From: CAVRQM01 sp963756975
GTDB taxonomy: Bacteria > Pseudomonadota > Alphaproteobacteria > Acetobacterales > Acetobacteraceae
Reading direction: 5' to 3'
Assembly (NCBI GenBank): GCA_963756975.1
Contig: CAVWPS010000002.1
Location: 434,001-498,000, forward strand
DNA: 64,000 nt
A model generated the notes under the pieces. It made no database searches, was not told the origin of the DNA, and saw only the letters and a program-made list of their open reading frames with translations. Both the position numbers and the translations under genes were made by a program. This document shows positions 17,203-25,859 of the stretch, piece after piece. Each line of letters starts with the position of its first letter. The first letter of the stretch is position 1.

Positions 17203-17507
17203 CCCTGATCCCGCTCGGTGCGAACGACCCTCCGGATGCTGCGGCGCTGAAAAAGCCGGGTGCGGCGAAGGCGTGGGACGCGGCCCAGAAATTCGAGGCG
17301 CAGGCGATCGGCGCGTTGCTGACGCCGATGTTCGACACGATGGACCAGACCGGCGGCGAGTTCGGCGGCGGTTCGGCGGAGGCGACATGGCGGCCGATGC
17401 TGACCGAGCAGATGGGCAACCAGCTCGGCAAAGGCGGCGGACTCGGACTCGCGGTGCCGGTGTTCCGTCAGTTGATGCGGCTGCAGGAGACCGGCGATGG
17501 ATCATGA
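17199..17507 (+). CDS. flgJ: Flagellar rod-binding protein (FlgJ N-terminal domain only)
   Basis: 102 residues that match only the rod-binding domain of FlgJ: AWDAAQKFEAQAIGALLTPMFDTM, then WRPMLTEQMGNQLGKGGGLGLA. The muramidase domain of enteric FlgJ is absent, as is normal in alphaproteobacteria, where a separate hydrolase cuts the cell wall. It helps cap and assemble the rod. The start overlaps flgI (ATGA) and its end overlaps the next gene by 11 bases. Confidence 0.88.
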   Translation: MTLIPLGANDPPDAAALKKPGAAKAWDAAQKFEAQAIGALLTPMFDTMDQTGGEFGGGSAEATWRPMLTEQMGNQLGKGGGLGLAVPVFRQLMRLQETGDGS

Positions 17508-17868
17508 CCCGATCGCGGCGGCCGACGCGCTGACCGACGTTTTGTCGCGCGAGAACGCGGCGCTCGCCGTGGTGGACATGCTGGGCGCCACAGGATTGTT
17601 CGCCGAAAAGCAGGCCGCGACCGAAGCGTTGCTGCGCGCCCGCGCGGGTTTGGCGACCCTGAACCCGGCACGCTGGGACGCCGCGCGCGCGGCCATCGCC
17701 CGGCTCGACGAAGCGGGTACGCGCAACCGCGAGTTGCTGGCGCGCGCGATCCGGGTGCAGGGCCGCGTCGTCGCCCTGCTCGCCCGCGCGGCACCGCCGC
17801 AGCGCGCGACGTACGGGATGTCGCGACCGGCGACCGCGGCACCGGTGGCGATGTCGCTGCGGGCCTGA
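17497..17868 (+). CDS. FlgN-like flagellar export chaperone (putative)
   Basis: 123 residues, predicted all-helical. LTDVLSRENAALAVVDMLGA followed by EKQAATEALLRAR matches the loose FlgN pattern (L-x-x-L-L-x-x-E-x-x-A-L-x-x-x-D...K). FlgN-type chaperones hold the hook-associated proteins FlgK and FlgL for export. Identity in this family is low, so position in the flgI-flgJ operon carries most of the weight. The last ~25 residues are disordered. Confidence 0.6.
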   Translation: MDHDPIAAADALTDVLSRENAALAVVDMLGATGLFAEKQAATEALLRARAGLATLNPARWDAARAAIARLDEAGTRNRELLARAIRVQGRVVALLARAAPPQRATYGMSRPATAAPVAMSLRA

Positions 17869-17961
17869 CGCATCGCGGCAAAATTGATGGCCGCCACATC
17901 TCGTCACGCAACGGCCGCACAGGCTACGTACAATGCGAAACCCGAACATCGAGCGCGCCGC

Positions 17962-18330
17962 ATGTACACCCTCGCCGTCAGCGACTACATCATGGTCGCG
18001 CACGCCCCCAATGGCGCCACCTACGCGATCGAGGCGGAGTTCCGGGCACCCCGCCTCGACGAGCTGAACGCGCTGATCGACCCCGCACAGGCGCGAAGCG
18101 AGCTACGGCGCATCCTCGACGCGATCGACCGCACCAACCTCGACGCGCTGCCCGCGCTCGCCGGGCAGTCCACCACGCCGGCCTTCCTCGCGCACCAGCT
18201 GTTCCAGGCGCTCACCCGCGCCTGCGTCGACGGGGCGCTCGGCGATGGCGGGCGGACGGTGACGACGATCAAGGTGACGCTGCGCGAAAGCCCGGTCGTG
18301 TCGACCTCGTACGAAGGCAGCCTCGTGTGA
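17962..18330 (+). CDS. 6-pyruvoyl-tetrahydropterin synthase-like protein, shortened and probably inactive
   Basis: 122 residues from ATG 17962 (MYTLAVSDYIMVAH). The tail, NLDALPALAGQSTTPAFLA and TTIKVTLRESPVVSTSYEG, follows the PTPS/QueD-like branch found next to glycosyltransferases in alphaproteobacteria. In that branch, as I remember it, AHSFRGEVFGPAQ-x-LHGATY comes after the first strand. Here AHAPNGATY replaces it, so about 12-15 residues and a zinc-ligand histidine are missing. Catalysis is therefore doubtful. Its stop overlaps the following fragment (GTGA). Confidence 0.6.
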   Translation: MYTLAVSDYIMVAHAPNGATYAIEAEFRAPRLDELNALIDPAQARSELRRILDAIDRTNLDALPALAGQSTTPAFLAHQLFQALTRACVDGALGDGGRTVTTIKVTLRESPVVSTSYEGSLV

Positions 18331-18809
18331 ACCCTCCCCGCAGCACCGGGCCGTTCGCGACCGGACCGTGCGACATCCTGTGCCGCATCACCGACGAGAC
18401 GGGCACCCTGTCGCGCGCGGTCGCCCGGCTGACCGACCTCGACTGGACGGTGACGCTGGCCGGGCACGAGCCCGACGCGGCGCTGGTCGCCTCGCTCGGC
18501 GGCCGCCTGCGCATGGTGGCCGACATCGACGAGGGATCGTGGGATCGCGCCGGCTGCTATGTCCACGCGGGCGGCCTAGACGCCGCATTGTTCGAGGCGT
18601 TGCGGCGCGGATTGCCGGTGGCGCTCGTGGCAAACGCAGCGGCGATCGTGCCGCCCGAGGCGTGCGTTCTGGTGTCGCCCGGCGCGGTCGACGATCTGTC
18701 CAAGGCGTTGCGACGCATCGTGTTCGACGGCGCGCTGCGGGCGCGCATGGCGGACGCGGCATTCGCGTTCGCGGCCACGCTGCCACGCGACGATGCGCGG
18801 ACGGGCTGA
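18327..18809 (+). CDS. Glycosyltransferase family 4 fragment (C-terminal half)
   Basis: 160 residues from a GTG overlapping the previous stop. The order of motifs is that of the GT-B C-terminal domain: DLDWTVTLAGHEPD, then GCYVHAGG...LFEALRRGLPVALVANAAAI, VLVSPGAVDDLSKALRRIV and LRARMADAAFAFAATLP. A whole GT4 enzyme has ~350 residues; the N-terminal acceptor domain is absent and the EGYGMA-type loop is shortened. Together with its shortened neighbour this looks like a decaying cluster. About 210 bases after it hold no gene I can support. Confidence 0.55.
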   Translation: MNPPRSTGPFATGPCDILCRITDETGTLSRAVARLTDLDWTVTLAGHEPDAALVASLGGRLRMVADIDEGSWDRAGCYVHAGGLDAALFEALRRGLPVALVANAAAIVPPEACVLVSPGAVDDLSKALRRIVFDGALRARMADAAFAFAATLPRDDARTG

Positions 18810-19020
18810 CCAGTGGCTGCTCGGACCATCGCAGGCGACGTGACCGGTGCCACGGATCTCGCGGCGGCATTGGCACTGCGCGCGTTGCGGACAGTGCGCG
18901 TGAACCTACGCCGAGAGCGATGACCCCGCGCTCACGCCCGCGCTGACAGTCGGCAACTTCGGCGGCGTGTCGTCTTTCGCCGGTGCGCCGCCGATGTTGC
19001 CGTAACCCCGCTCGCCGCGC

Positions 19021-20130
19021 TTAGGCTTCGTCGAACTCGTGCTCCGGCGCGGAGCCATGCTCGCCCGCATCGTCGTCGATCACGATCCCCTGATGCGCGT
19101 CCTCGTGCCCGGCCGGCATCGCCGCCTGGGTCACCTTGCGCGGGCGGCCACGCTTCGGCGCGTCCGGTGCCTTCGCGGGCTCGGCCGTCGTCTTGCGGGT
19201 CGCGCGCGCCGGTGTGTCGGACGAGCGCGTGGTGCGGCGCGTGGTCTCCGGCGCGGCCTTGGTCGCGCGCGGCGTCTTCGCCGGCGTCGCGCGGACGGTC
19301 GCCGCCTTGGTGGCCGTCCGGGCCGTGCGCGTGGCGGTGGCGCGCGGGGTTGTGGCGCGCGGGGTTGTGGCGCGCGCCGCGGGCTTCGCGGTTTTGGACG
19401 CGGCCGGCGTGCGGCGTGTCGCGGCCGGCTTCGTGGCGGCGGCGCGACCGCGCGCGGGTGCCGCTTTCGCCGTCGCGCGGGTCGTGCGCGCGGGTGCCGC
19501 CTTGGCGCGCGTCGCCGGCTTCGCCGCGGTGCGCGCCGGCGTCCGGCGGGTCGCGGGCTTGGTTGCCGCCGAGCGGCTCGGCGCCTTGGTCGCGGCCGCG
19601 CGCGTCGATGCCGCGCGGGCACTCGTCGCGCGCGTGGCTTTCACCGGCTTGGCGGCAACCCGCCCGGTCGTTCGGGCCGTCGATGTGCGAGCCGGCGTTT
19701 TGCGAGCAGGCGCTTTGCGAGCGGGTGCCTTGCGAGCCGGGGCCTTGCGAGCCGGGGCCTTCGCGGGGGCGGCGGCGGCGCGGCGCGTCGGCGCGGCTTT
19801 CGCGCGCGTCGTGCTCGCCTTGGCGGCGGTCGCGCGCGCGGGCTTCGCGGTTGCCCTCGCAGGCGATTTCGCAACGCGAGCCTTGGAAGCCGGGCTTTTG
19901 GCGACAGCGGCCTTCGCGCGCGGCGTCTTCGCCGCCGGGGCCTTGGCCTTGGCCGAACGGGCCGGGGCCGACTTCGCCGCCGCACGCGCCGGCGCCGCTT
20001 TCGCCGGCGCACGCGCGCCAGTCCGGGACGGCGTTCGCGATTCCGTCTTACGCCCACCCGTGCGCATCGCCATCGGCTGGGCGGGGCCGTTGTTCTTGTC
20101 GTCTTGGGCCATTTCCGTGTCCTTGCTCAT
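19021..20130 (-). CDS. Histone H1-like Ala/Lys/Arg/Pro-rich protein with a C-terminal AT-hook
   Basis: 369 residues from ATG 20130 (MSKDTEMAQDD). Nearly the whole length is low-complexity A-K-P-R-T, with repeats such as ARKAPARKAPARK, like the H1 C-terminal tail or bacterial HU tails and AlgP. Near the C-terminus is a perfect AT-hook core, KRGRPRK, and the last ~30 residues are acidic (IVIDDDAGEH...HEFDEA). It should bind and compact DNA, with the hook favouring AT-rich minor grooves; that is inference from composition. A promoter with an operator-like inverted repeat lies upstream. It diverges from DUF983. Confidence 0.8.
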   Translation of the reverse strand: MSKDTEMAQDDKNNGPAQPMAMRTGGRKTESRTPSRTGARAPAKAAPARAAAKSAPARSAKAKAPAAKTPRAKAAVAKSPASKARVAKSPARATAKPARATAAKASTTRAKAAPTRRAAAAPAKAPARKAPARKAPARKAPARKTPARTSTARTTGRVAAKPVKATRATSARAASTRAAATKAPSRSAATKPATRRTPARTAAKPATRAKAAPARTTRATAKAAPARGRAAATKPAATRRTPAASKTAKPAARATTPRATTPRATATRTARTATKAATVRATPAKTPRATKAAPETTRRTTRSSDTPARATRKTTAEPAKAPDAPKRGRPRKVTQAAMPAGHEDAHQGIVIDDDAGEHGSAPEHEFDEA

Positions 20131-20219
20131 GTCGAATGCGCGGGTCGACGGATGCGATGTCGGACGCGCGCACGAACGATTTCCGTGTCGCGCGGTTTGC
20201 GTGCAACCGCCTTGCATAC

Positions 20220-20264
20220 GCTATCCACTTCCGGTCGTTGCCGTGTCAACATCCGCAAATGTTG
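20220..20264 (-). promoter_or_regulatory. Promoter with overlapping inverted repeat, upstream of the histone-like gene
   Basis: On the minus strand a perfect TTGACA -35 (20249-20244) is followed 18 bases later by GATAGC (20225-20220). An inverted repeat CAACAT-N6-ATGTTG (20247-20264) covers the -35 edge, the right place for a repressor. The whole 20131-20432 intergenic stretch otherwise has no gene and must also hold the DUF983/mtnA promoter. Confidence 0.4.
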
Positions 20265-20432
20265 AGCGGTCGTGAAGGCTGTCGCCGCGCTACGGGGTGT
20301 CCCGACACGGCAACGTGCGCGGCACGCTCGCATCGCGGTGACGAACTCCGTCGTTCCGCCCTATCTGTCGTGTATGAGGGCCGCGTCCAACACGGCCGCC
20401 GGACACGACCGACGTCATCAGGAGAGTTCGCC

Positions 20433-20867
20433 ATGCCCGACAGCAACACCACCGTGACCTGGCAGCCGAAGCGCACCGTGCCGGGAGTGGCCGATCTGGT
20501 GCTGCCGCCGCTGCTGACCCTGCTCGGGCGCGGCCTGATGTGCCGCTGCCCGGTCTGCGGCAAGGGGCGTGTGTTCGACGGTTATCTGTCGGTCGTGCCG
20601 GCGTGTTCGGTCTGCGCGGCACCGCTCGGTCTCGCGCGCGCGGACGACGCGCCGCCGTATTTCACGCTGTTCATCATGTGCCACGTCGTCGTGCTCGGCC
20701 TGATCAGCGTCGAGCGCGCCTACAACCCTTCGATGTGGCTCGAGGTTGCGATCTGGATCCCGGTGATGATCGTCGGCTGTCTGCTTTTGCTGCGTCCGAT
20801 CAAGGGGGCCACCGTCGGGCTGATGCTGAAACTCGGCCTGGTGCGCGACAGCGAAAACGCGGCCTGA
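20433..20867 (+). CDS. DUF983 family membrane protein
   Basis: 144 residues after a CAGGAG site. The zinc-ribbon-like RCPVCGKGRVFDGYLSVVPACSVC, with two CxxC pairs, is the DUF983 hallmark. Two membrane helices (about 78-97 and 105-125) follow. Members are small inner-membrane proteins of unknown function, frequent near cytochrome oxidase or Nudix genes in alphaproteobacteria. Here it precedes mtnA by ten bases on the same strand. Confidence 0.88.
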   Translation: MPDSNTTVTWQPKRTVPGVADLVLPPLLTLLGRGLMCRCPVCGKGRVFDGYLSVVPACSVCAAPLGLARADDAPPYFTLFIMCHVVVLGLISVERAYNPSMWLEVAIWIPVMIVGCLLLLRPIKGATVGLMLKLGLVRDSENAA

Positions 20868-20877
20868 GCGGCTCGCG

Positions 20878-21975
20878 ATGAAAATCGACGGCATCGCCTA
20901 CCGCAGCGTCTGGGTCGATGGCGACGACGGCTGGTCGGTTCGGATCCTCGACCAGACGAAACTTCCGTGGTCGGTCGACATCCTGCGCCTCACCACCGTG
21001 GCCGAGGCCGCCCATGCCATCCGTTCCATGCAGGTGCGCGGCGCGCCGCTGATCGGTGCCGTCGCGGCGTACGGGGTGGCGCTGGCGGTACGGGCCGATC
21101 CGTCGTCGGACGCGATGGAGCGTGATTGCGCGATGCTTGAGCGGGCGCGCCCGACGGCGGTGAACCTGCGCTGGGCGGTCGAGCGGATGCTGACCGTGCT
21201 GCGCAACACGCGCGCGGAGGATCGTGCGCGCGTCGCCTACGACGAGGCAGGCAAGATCGCCGACGAGGACGTGGAACAGTGCGCCGCTATCGGCCGTCAC
21301 GGCGCCGAACTGATCGCGGCGATAGCGCGTGAAAAGCCCGGCGAGCCGGTCAACGTGCTGACACACTGCAACGCCGGCTGGCTCGCGACCGTCGATTGGG
21401 GCACGGCACTGGCCCCGATCTACACCGCGTTCGAACAGGGCATCCCGGTCCATGTCTGGGTGGACGAAACGCGGCCGCGCAACCAAGGGGCCGCGCTCAC
21501 CGCGTTCGAACTCGGCCAGCACGGCGTCGCGCATACCGTCGTCGCCGACAACGCGGGCGGCCATCTGATGCAGCACGGCGAGGTCGATCTCGTGATCGTC
21601 GGCACCGACCGCGTGACGCGCGACGGCGACGTCGCGAACAAGATCGGCACGTATCTGAAGGCACTCGCGGCGCACGACAACGGCGTCCCGTTCTGGGTCG
21701 CCTGCCCGTCCTCGACGATCGACTGGCGGGTCGCCGACGGTGTCGCCGACATCCCGATCGAGGAGCGCGACGGTGCCGAAGTGTCCGACGTCACCGGCCG
21801 CACGGACGACGGCCGGATCGAGACGGTGCGCGTGATCCCGCTCGGCAGCGCCGCCGCGAACCCCGCCTTCGACGTGACGCCGGCGCGGTTGGTGACCGGC
21901 CTCATCACCGAGCGCGGCCGTGCCGCCGCGAGCGAGCCGGCGCTGCGGGCCCTGTTTCCCTACGCACCGGTTTGA
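20878..21975 (+). CDS. mtnA: S-methyl-5-thioribose-1-phosphate isomerase
   Basis: 365 residues, full length. MtnA converts methylthioribose-1-phosphate to methylthioribulose-1-phosphate in the methionine salvage pathway. Signatures: MQVRGAPLIGAVAAYG for phosphate binding, THCNAGWLAT with the catalytic cysteine, and GTDRVTRDGDVANKIGTY with the catalytic aspartate. The eIF2B-alpha-like C-terminal domain ends normally. No other mtn genes are nearby, so the pathway must be completed elsewhere. The stop overlaps the next gene (TGATG). Confidence 0.95.
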   Translation: MKIDGIAYRSVWVDGDDGWSVRILDQTKLPWSVDILRLTTVAEAAHAIRSMQVRGAPLIGAVAAYGVALAVRADPSSDAMERDCAMLERARPTAVNLRWAVERMLTVLRNTRAEDRARVAYDEAGKIADEDVEQCAAIGRHGAELIAAIAREKPGEPVNVLTHCNAGWLATVDWGTALAPIYTAFEQGIPVHVWVDETRPRNQGAALTAFELGQHGVAHTVVADNAGGHLMQHGEVDLVIVGTDRVTRDGDVANKIGTYLKALAAHDNGVPFWVACPSSTIDWRVADGVADIPIEERDGAEVSDVTGRTDDGRIETVRVIPLGSAAANPAFDVTPARLVTGLITERGRAAASEPALRALFPYAPV

Positions 21976-22799
21976 TGATGCGGCATTGGCTTCTGATGCT
22001 GCCGCTCTGCGCGGCGGCATGCTCCGGCTCCGTGCCGCATTCCCGCGGTGCCGGCGGTCTCGGCGGCACCGCGGCCGAGCGCGCGCTGCCGAACGTGCCC
22101 GATTTCGCGAGCAAACCGTTCGAGCCGTTCAGCCGCGCCGCCGCCGTCGCGATCGCGCAGCGCGAGTGGCGGGTGTTCGGCAGCCCGGTGGACGACGACC
22201 CGCCCGGCACCCGGCCGCCGCCGCTGCCGGACGACAAACCGGAGCGGATGGAAGGGCTTTGGCAGCGGGTCGGCGAGTATTGGTGGACGGGTCAAAGCCC
22301 GGGCCGCCTGGAAGCCGCCTGGACCGGCAAGCACGACGCGTTCGGCACGTTGTTCGATGCGTCCGACGATTCCCTGTACGCGTGGTCGGCCGCGTTCATC
22401 AGCTACGTCATGCGCGTCGCCGGTGCCGGCGACCGCTTCCCGTACTCGCCGTCGCACAGCACCTACATCGACGACGCGGCGCGCCACGACCCGAGCATCG
22501 TGGTCGACGCGCAGCCGATCGACGGCTACGCGCCACAACTCGGCGACTTGATCTGCACCAGCCGCACCCCCCGCCCGATGCGCTTCTCCGACCTGCCCGC
22601 CGGCGGCTACCCGAGCCATTGCGACATCGTGGTCGGGCAGCAGCCGGGTCTGTTGTCCGTGCTCGGCGGCAACGTCGACGACGCGGTCACGATGAAGCAC
22701 GTGCCCGTCACGGCGGACGGACGGCTGTCCGCGGGCGGGCCGCCGATCGACACGCGCTACAACTGGTTCGTGGTCCTGCGCGTCGCCTACGACCGGTAG
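21975..22799 (+). CDS. DUF2272 lipoprotein
   Basis: 274 residues from the ATG overlapping the mtnA stop; a second ATG follows at once. A lipoprotein signal ends in LCAAACSG. The DUF2272 domain is recognisable from W-S-A-A-F-I-S-Y-V-M-R...P-Y-S-P-S-H-S-T-Y and GDLICTSR, with CDIVVG and LGGNVDDAV later. The order Cys/Ser...His...Asn resembles an NlpC/P60-type peptidase fold, so cell-wall hydrolysis is possible but untested. It is coupled to mtnA and converges on the AlgX-like gene. Confidence 0.85.
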   Translation: MMRHWLLMLPLCAAACSGSVPHSRGAGGLGGTAAERALPNVPDFASKPFEPFSRAAAVAIAQREWRVFGSPVDDDPPGTRPPPLPDDKPERMEGLWQRVGEYWWTGQSPGRLEAAWTGKHDAFGTLFDASDDSLYAWSAAFISYVMRVAGAGDRFPYSPSHSTYIDDAARHDPSIVVDAQPIDGYAPQLGDLICTSRTPRPMRFSDLPAGGYPSHCDIVVGQQPGLLSVLGGNVDDAVTMKHVPVTADGRLSAGGPPIDTRYNWFVVLRVAYDR

Positions 22800-22806
22800 G
22801 GCGGCC

Positions 22807-24213
22807 TCAGGTCGCTGGCAGCTCCGGCATGAAACGCTCGACCGTCTGGCACACCAGGATGTCGGGCTTGATCGTGCTGGCGTATTCGACGTCCAGGCTC
22901 GGCGAGAAGACGAAGTGGTATTCCTCGAACCAGGTCGAGAACCAATAGGACAGCGAACCCTGGAACGCCGGGTTGTCGGCGAACGAGTTGCCGAACATCA
23001 GCAGCTTCTTCTTGAACGGCGCGTGCTCGTTGCGGAACACCATGCGGCGGCCGATATAGCCGGTCGGCGGCATGACCGCCTCGATCCCGCGTATGCCGCT
23101 GCGGAACCACGGCTCGGCCGCCTGCATGCTCGTCTCGTACATGTCGTGGCCGAAGAAGCGCCGCGACAGGTCGCCGTCGAGCAGGATCGGCCGGTCGAAC
23201 GCCGGATGGCCGACGGGCGGCAGGCCGAGCTTCGCGCAGATGCTTTCGAACAACGCCTGTGCGCCGCGCGGGCTGAAATGGGAGTCGATCTTGCGGAACG
23301 GCGTCCCGAGCGGCAGGCGGCGGATCGACGCGAGCCCCGACACGTACTCGCCGGCTAGGTCGCCGGCCTCGATGATCGCTTCGAACGCGTGCAGGATCGC
23401 GGCCGGGGCGGACGATTTGCCATCCCAAAACTCCCGCATCACCGAGAGCTTCTCCGGAATGACGGTCTGCACGAACCTGGCCCCGATCGACGCCGCGAAC
23501 TCACGGCGGCTGCGTACGAAACCGGCCCACGCCTCGGCCACGCGTCCGGCGTGCTCGTCGCCGTACGGCACGGCGAACTGCTCCTCCACGCGGTTCGACC
23601 CGCCCACCAGGAACAGGTAGCCGTCCCGCCCGAGACCGGCCGCCAGATCGGACGATCGCAGACCCGCCTTGAACGTGAGCGTCGACAACGCGCCGTGCGG
23701 CGGTGGCGCGAAGATCTCCAGCAGCGTGTGATCCGCCTTCAGCGACGAGATCGAGGCGCCTAGCGCGTCGGCGATCGGTGCGGCGACGTACGGCTTGTTG
23801 ATCCGCAGATAGACCTCAAGCTCCTGCGCGCTCATCCGGTCGAACTCGTGCAGGATCATGGCGCATTCGAGCAGCCGGGCGGTGGCCTTCAAGCCGGCGT
23901 CGAACGCCAACCCGCCGAGAAGCTCGTGTCCGGACCAGACCGAAACCTCGATCGCATCGTTGTAGATCGCCCAGAACGGGATGCCGGCCCCCAGGAACAC
24001 GGCGAACGCAAAGTGTCCGGAGCCGAGATGGGTGAGGTCGGCGCGGTAGCCGGACGCCTCGCCACGGCCGAGTTCGCTGCCACCCATGGTGAAGACGACG
24101 GTGAGCTTGTCGTGTTCGGGATCGAGCGTGCCGACCGCCCAGCCGGAGATGGTGAAAGGCGGTGTGATGCCGTCGATGTAGCCGTGAAACCGGGGATTGT
24201 CCGATACGGACAA
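22807..24213 (-). CDS. AlgX/AlgJ-like SGNH protein with an N-terminal beta-domain
   Basis: 468 residues if the TTG at 24213 is the start; no ATG or GTG fits better before the rhodanese stop. Residues ~5-110 are a beta-domain with the signature G-x-I-D...ISGWAVG...Y-R-A-D-L-x-x-x-G-x-G-x-F-A-F. The rest resembles alginate O-acetylation proteins: GRDGYLFLVGG, IPEKLSV, KIDSHFSPRGAQAL with a possible Asp-x-His, and LMFGNSFADN with the nucleophilic Ser. It may acetylate a polysaccharide in the periplasm, yet no signal peptide is visible. It follows the rhodanese gene on the same strand. Confidence 0.8.
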   Translation of the reverse strand: MSVSDNPRFHGYIDGITPPFTISGWAVGTLDPEHDKLTVVFTMGGSELGRGEASGYRADLTHLGSGHFAFAVFLGAGIPFWAIYNDAIEVSVWSGHELLGGLAFDAGLKATARLLECAMILHEFDRMSAQELEVYLRINKPYVAAPIADALGASISSLKADHTLLEIFAPPPHGALSTLTFKAGLRSSDLAAGLGRDGYLFLVGGSNRVEEQFAVPYGDEHAGRVAEAWAGFVRSRREFAASIGARFVQTVIPEKLSVMREFWDGKSSAPAAILHAFEAIIEAGDLAGEYVSGLASIRRLPLGTPFRKIDSHFSPRGAQALFESICAKLGLPPVGHPAFDRPILLDGDLSRRFFGHDMYETSMQAAEPWFRSGIRGIEAVMPPTGYIGRRMVFRNEHAPFKKKLLMFGNSFADNPAFQGSLSYWFSTWFEEYHFVFSPSLDVEYASTIKPDILVCQTVERFMPELPAT

Positions 24214-24229
24214 AGCGGGCGCGCCCCTG

Positions 24230-24640
24230 TTACCGCTGGTGCCAGGGCAGGCCGTCGGCCTTCCAGCCCTCGACGCCGCCGCGATGCCCGTGCTCGTCCG
24301 TCGGGCCTTCGAACCCGCCGGCGACGTTGTAGCTCCGCTCGAAGCCCGCACCCTGGGCGGTCTGCGCCGCGGCCATGCTGCGGGCACCGCTGCGGCAGAT
24401 GAAGTAGATCGCGTGCTCCGGCGTGGCACCCGCGTCGCGCATCGCTTGCAGGAAGTTCGGATTGATCTGCATCGACGGATAGACCTGCCACGGCACCAGC
24501 ACCGGCTGCTTGCCAGCCTCGGCCAGGTTCGGCAGCCCGACGAACGACCATTCGGGCTCGCTGCGGACATCGACCAGGAAGGCCATGGGATCGGCCAGCA
24601 GCGCGTCCCAGGTCTCGCGCGGCGTCACGTTCTTGATCAT
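24230..24640 (-). CDS. Rhodanese-like domain protein
   Basis: 136 residues from ATG 24640 (MIKNVTPRETWD). A single rhodanese fold: FLVDVRSEPEW, then the active-site loop IYFICRSGARS, with the catalytic Cys in CRSGARS, and NVAGGFEGP. It is a cytoplasmic sulfur transferase or persulfide carrier; the acceptor is unknown. It sits between the methyltransferase gene and the AlgX-like gene, 16 bases before the latter, on the same strand. Confidence 0.93.
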   Translation of the reverse strand: MIKNVTPRETWDALLADPMAFLVDVRSEPEWSFVGLPNLAEAGKQPVLVPWQVYPSMQINPNFLQAMRDAGATPEHAIYFICRSGARSMAAAQTAQGAGFERSYNVAGGFEGPTDEHGHRGGVEGWKADGLPWHQR

Positions 24641-24727
24641 GGCAATCTCCAAAAAACCCGACCGTCGGCATAGCGCATCGACCGCCTGCCTGTCGCGGAC
24701 CCCGGCGGCTCGATGACGGCCGCCTGA

Positions 24728-25609
24728 TCAGTGACCGGGCCGCACATGCGCCAATAATTTGTCCCAGAGTTCGTTGTAGAGCGCCTCGGGCTTCTTCAGT
24801 TCAGTCGCGCCCCGTTCTCCCTCGATGATCCACTGCGTGTAATCGGGCTGGTTCGCGTGGCCGTTCAGTTCGAGCGCGTGCAGGTCCGGAGTGTCGCTCT
24901 GGCCGAAGCCGAAGAAGCGCACGTCCTCGTACCCGACATCCTTGAGCAGCCGTTCGAGCACGGTCTTGGAATAGAGGAATTTGTGCCCCCATCCGTAGAA
25001 CGCGCGATTGGTGTTCAGCGTGTCGGTGAAATCCTGCGCCGACCCGGCAGTCTGGAACGTGTAATGGGACCGGATCACCCATTCCAAAGCGGGAGTCGAC
25101 AGCCTGATCCGGCCGCCTGGCCGGAGTGCCCGGCCTGCCTCGATCAGGAAGTCGATCGCCTGGTCGATTTCCAGATGTTCGAGGAAGTGCTCGCCGTACA
25201 CGTAATCGAGGATGCCCTCGTACGGCCAAGGCTTCGTCGCATCGAGCGCCTCGTCGATCCCGCCGAACTGCCGCAGATCGGTGTTCCACCAATGCGGGCG
25301 CAAATGGTGGGGACCGCATCCGACCTGGATACGCCGGATGCCGTCACGGTGGCTGGGGGGCAGACGCTCGCCTTTCGTAGCCTGGCTGGTCGCGGACTGT
25401 TCGGAGAGGCGATACACCGGTGCCCAGACTGTCTTGGGCTGGAAAACGCCTTGAAATTGCAGCAGGCCGTCGCCCGACGCGACCACATGAAACAGCCACG
25501 TGGCGTAGCCGTCCCGGTGATTGAATCTGAGGCGGCCGTTGTCGAAGCTCCACGACGCCTCGTTCTCGTGGGTGTAGCCTTTGATGGAGCCGTCGGCACC
25601 GAGCCGCAA
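24728..25609 (-). CDS. SAM-dependent methyltransferase with N-terminal beta-domain; 5' end probably frameshifted
   Basis: The intact frame from a TTG at 25609 gives 293 residues. About residues 95-250 are a class I methyltransferase: QVGCGPHHLRPHWWNTDL, EHFLEHL, ALRPGGRIRLSTP. The first ~90 residues (DGSIKGYTHENEASW...) are a beta-rich domain seen with glycan-related proteins. The same frame stays open upstream to 25711 and still looks coding (RLIEARWSWGRLDG). The ATG at 25715 lies in another phase. Removing one base near 25703 joins them into a 328-codon gene starting MSSRAQTQ. The target of methylation is unknown. Confidence 0.7.
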   Translation of the reverse strand: MRLGADGSIKGYTHENEASWSFDNGRLRFNHRDGYATWLFHVVASGDGLLQFQGVFQPKTVWAPVYRLSEQSATSQATKGERLPPSHRDGIRRIQVGCGPHHLRPHWWNTDLRQFGGIDEALDATKPWPYEGILDYVYGEHFLEHLEIDQAIDFLIEAGRALRPGGRIRLSTPALEWVIRSHYTFQTAGSAQDFTDTLNTNRAFYGWGHKFLYSKTVLERLLKDVGYEDVRFFGFGQSDTPDLHALELNGHANQPDYTQWIIEGERGATELKKPEALYNELWDKLLAHVRPGH

Positions 25610-25859
25610 TGAGCGTGTCGCCGGCTCGCCGTCGAGCCGGCCCCAGGACCAGCGGGCCTCGATGAGGCGTTCGCGGGTCAGCGGCTGGACCTGTGTCTGG
25701 GCCGCGAGAACTCATTGGACGTTCCCCGGATCGTTGCGTCTCAACTGAACCCAGCCGAACCAGATTGTAAACGAATATTGCCGCTGCGGCTCGCCCGCGA
25801 CCGGTTGCAGCGCGTCGTGCGGAGCCGCATGTCGGGCGGGTGAAATCACAGGCTGCCCC

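Noticed and set aside
18810..19020. Possible gene between the GT4 fragment and the histone-like gene
   Set aside because: No sensible frame or start; probably the remains of the decayed cluster.
19131..20275. Several long open frames on both strands across the histone-like gene
   Set aside because: They arise from the extreme GC bias and repetitive Ala/Lys/Arg codons. Only the minus frame starting MSKDTEMAQ has the H1-like pattern, AT-hook and acidic tail.
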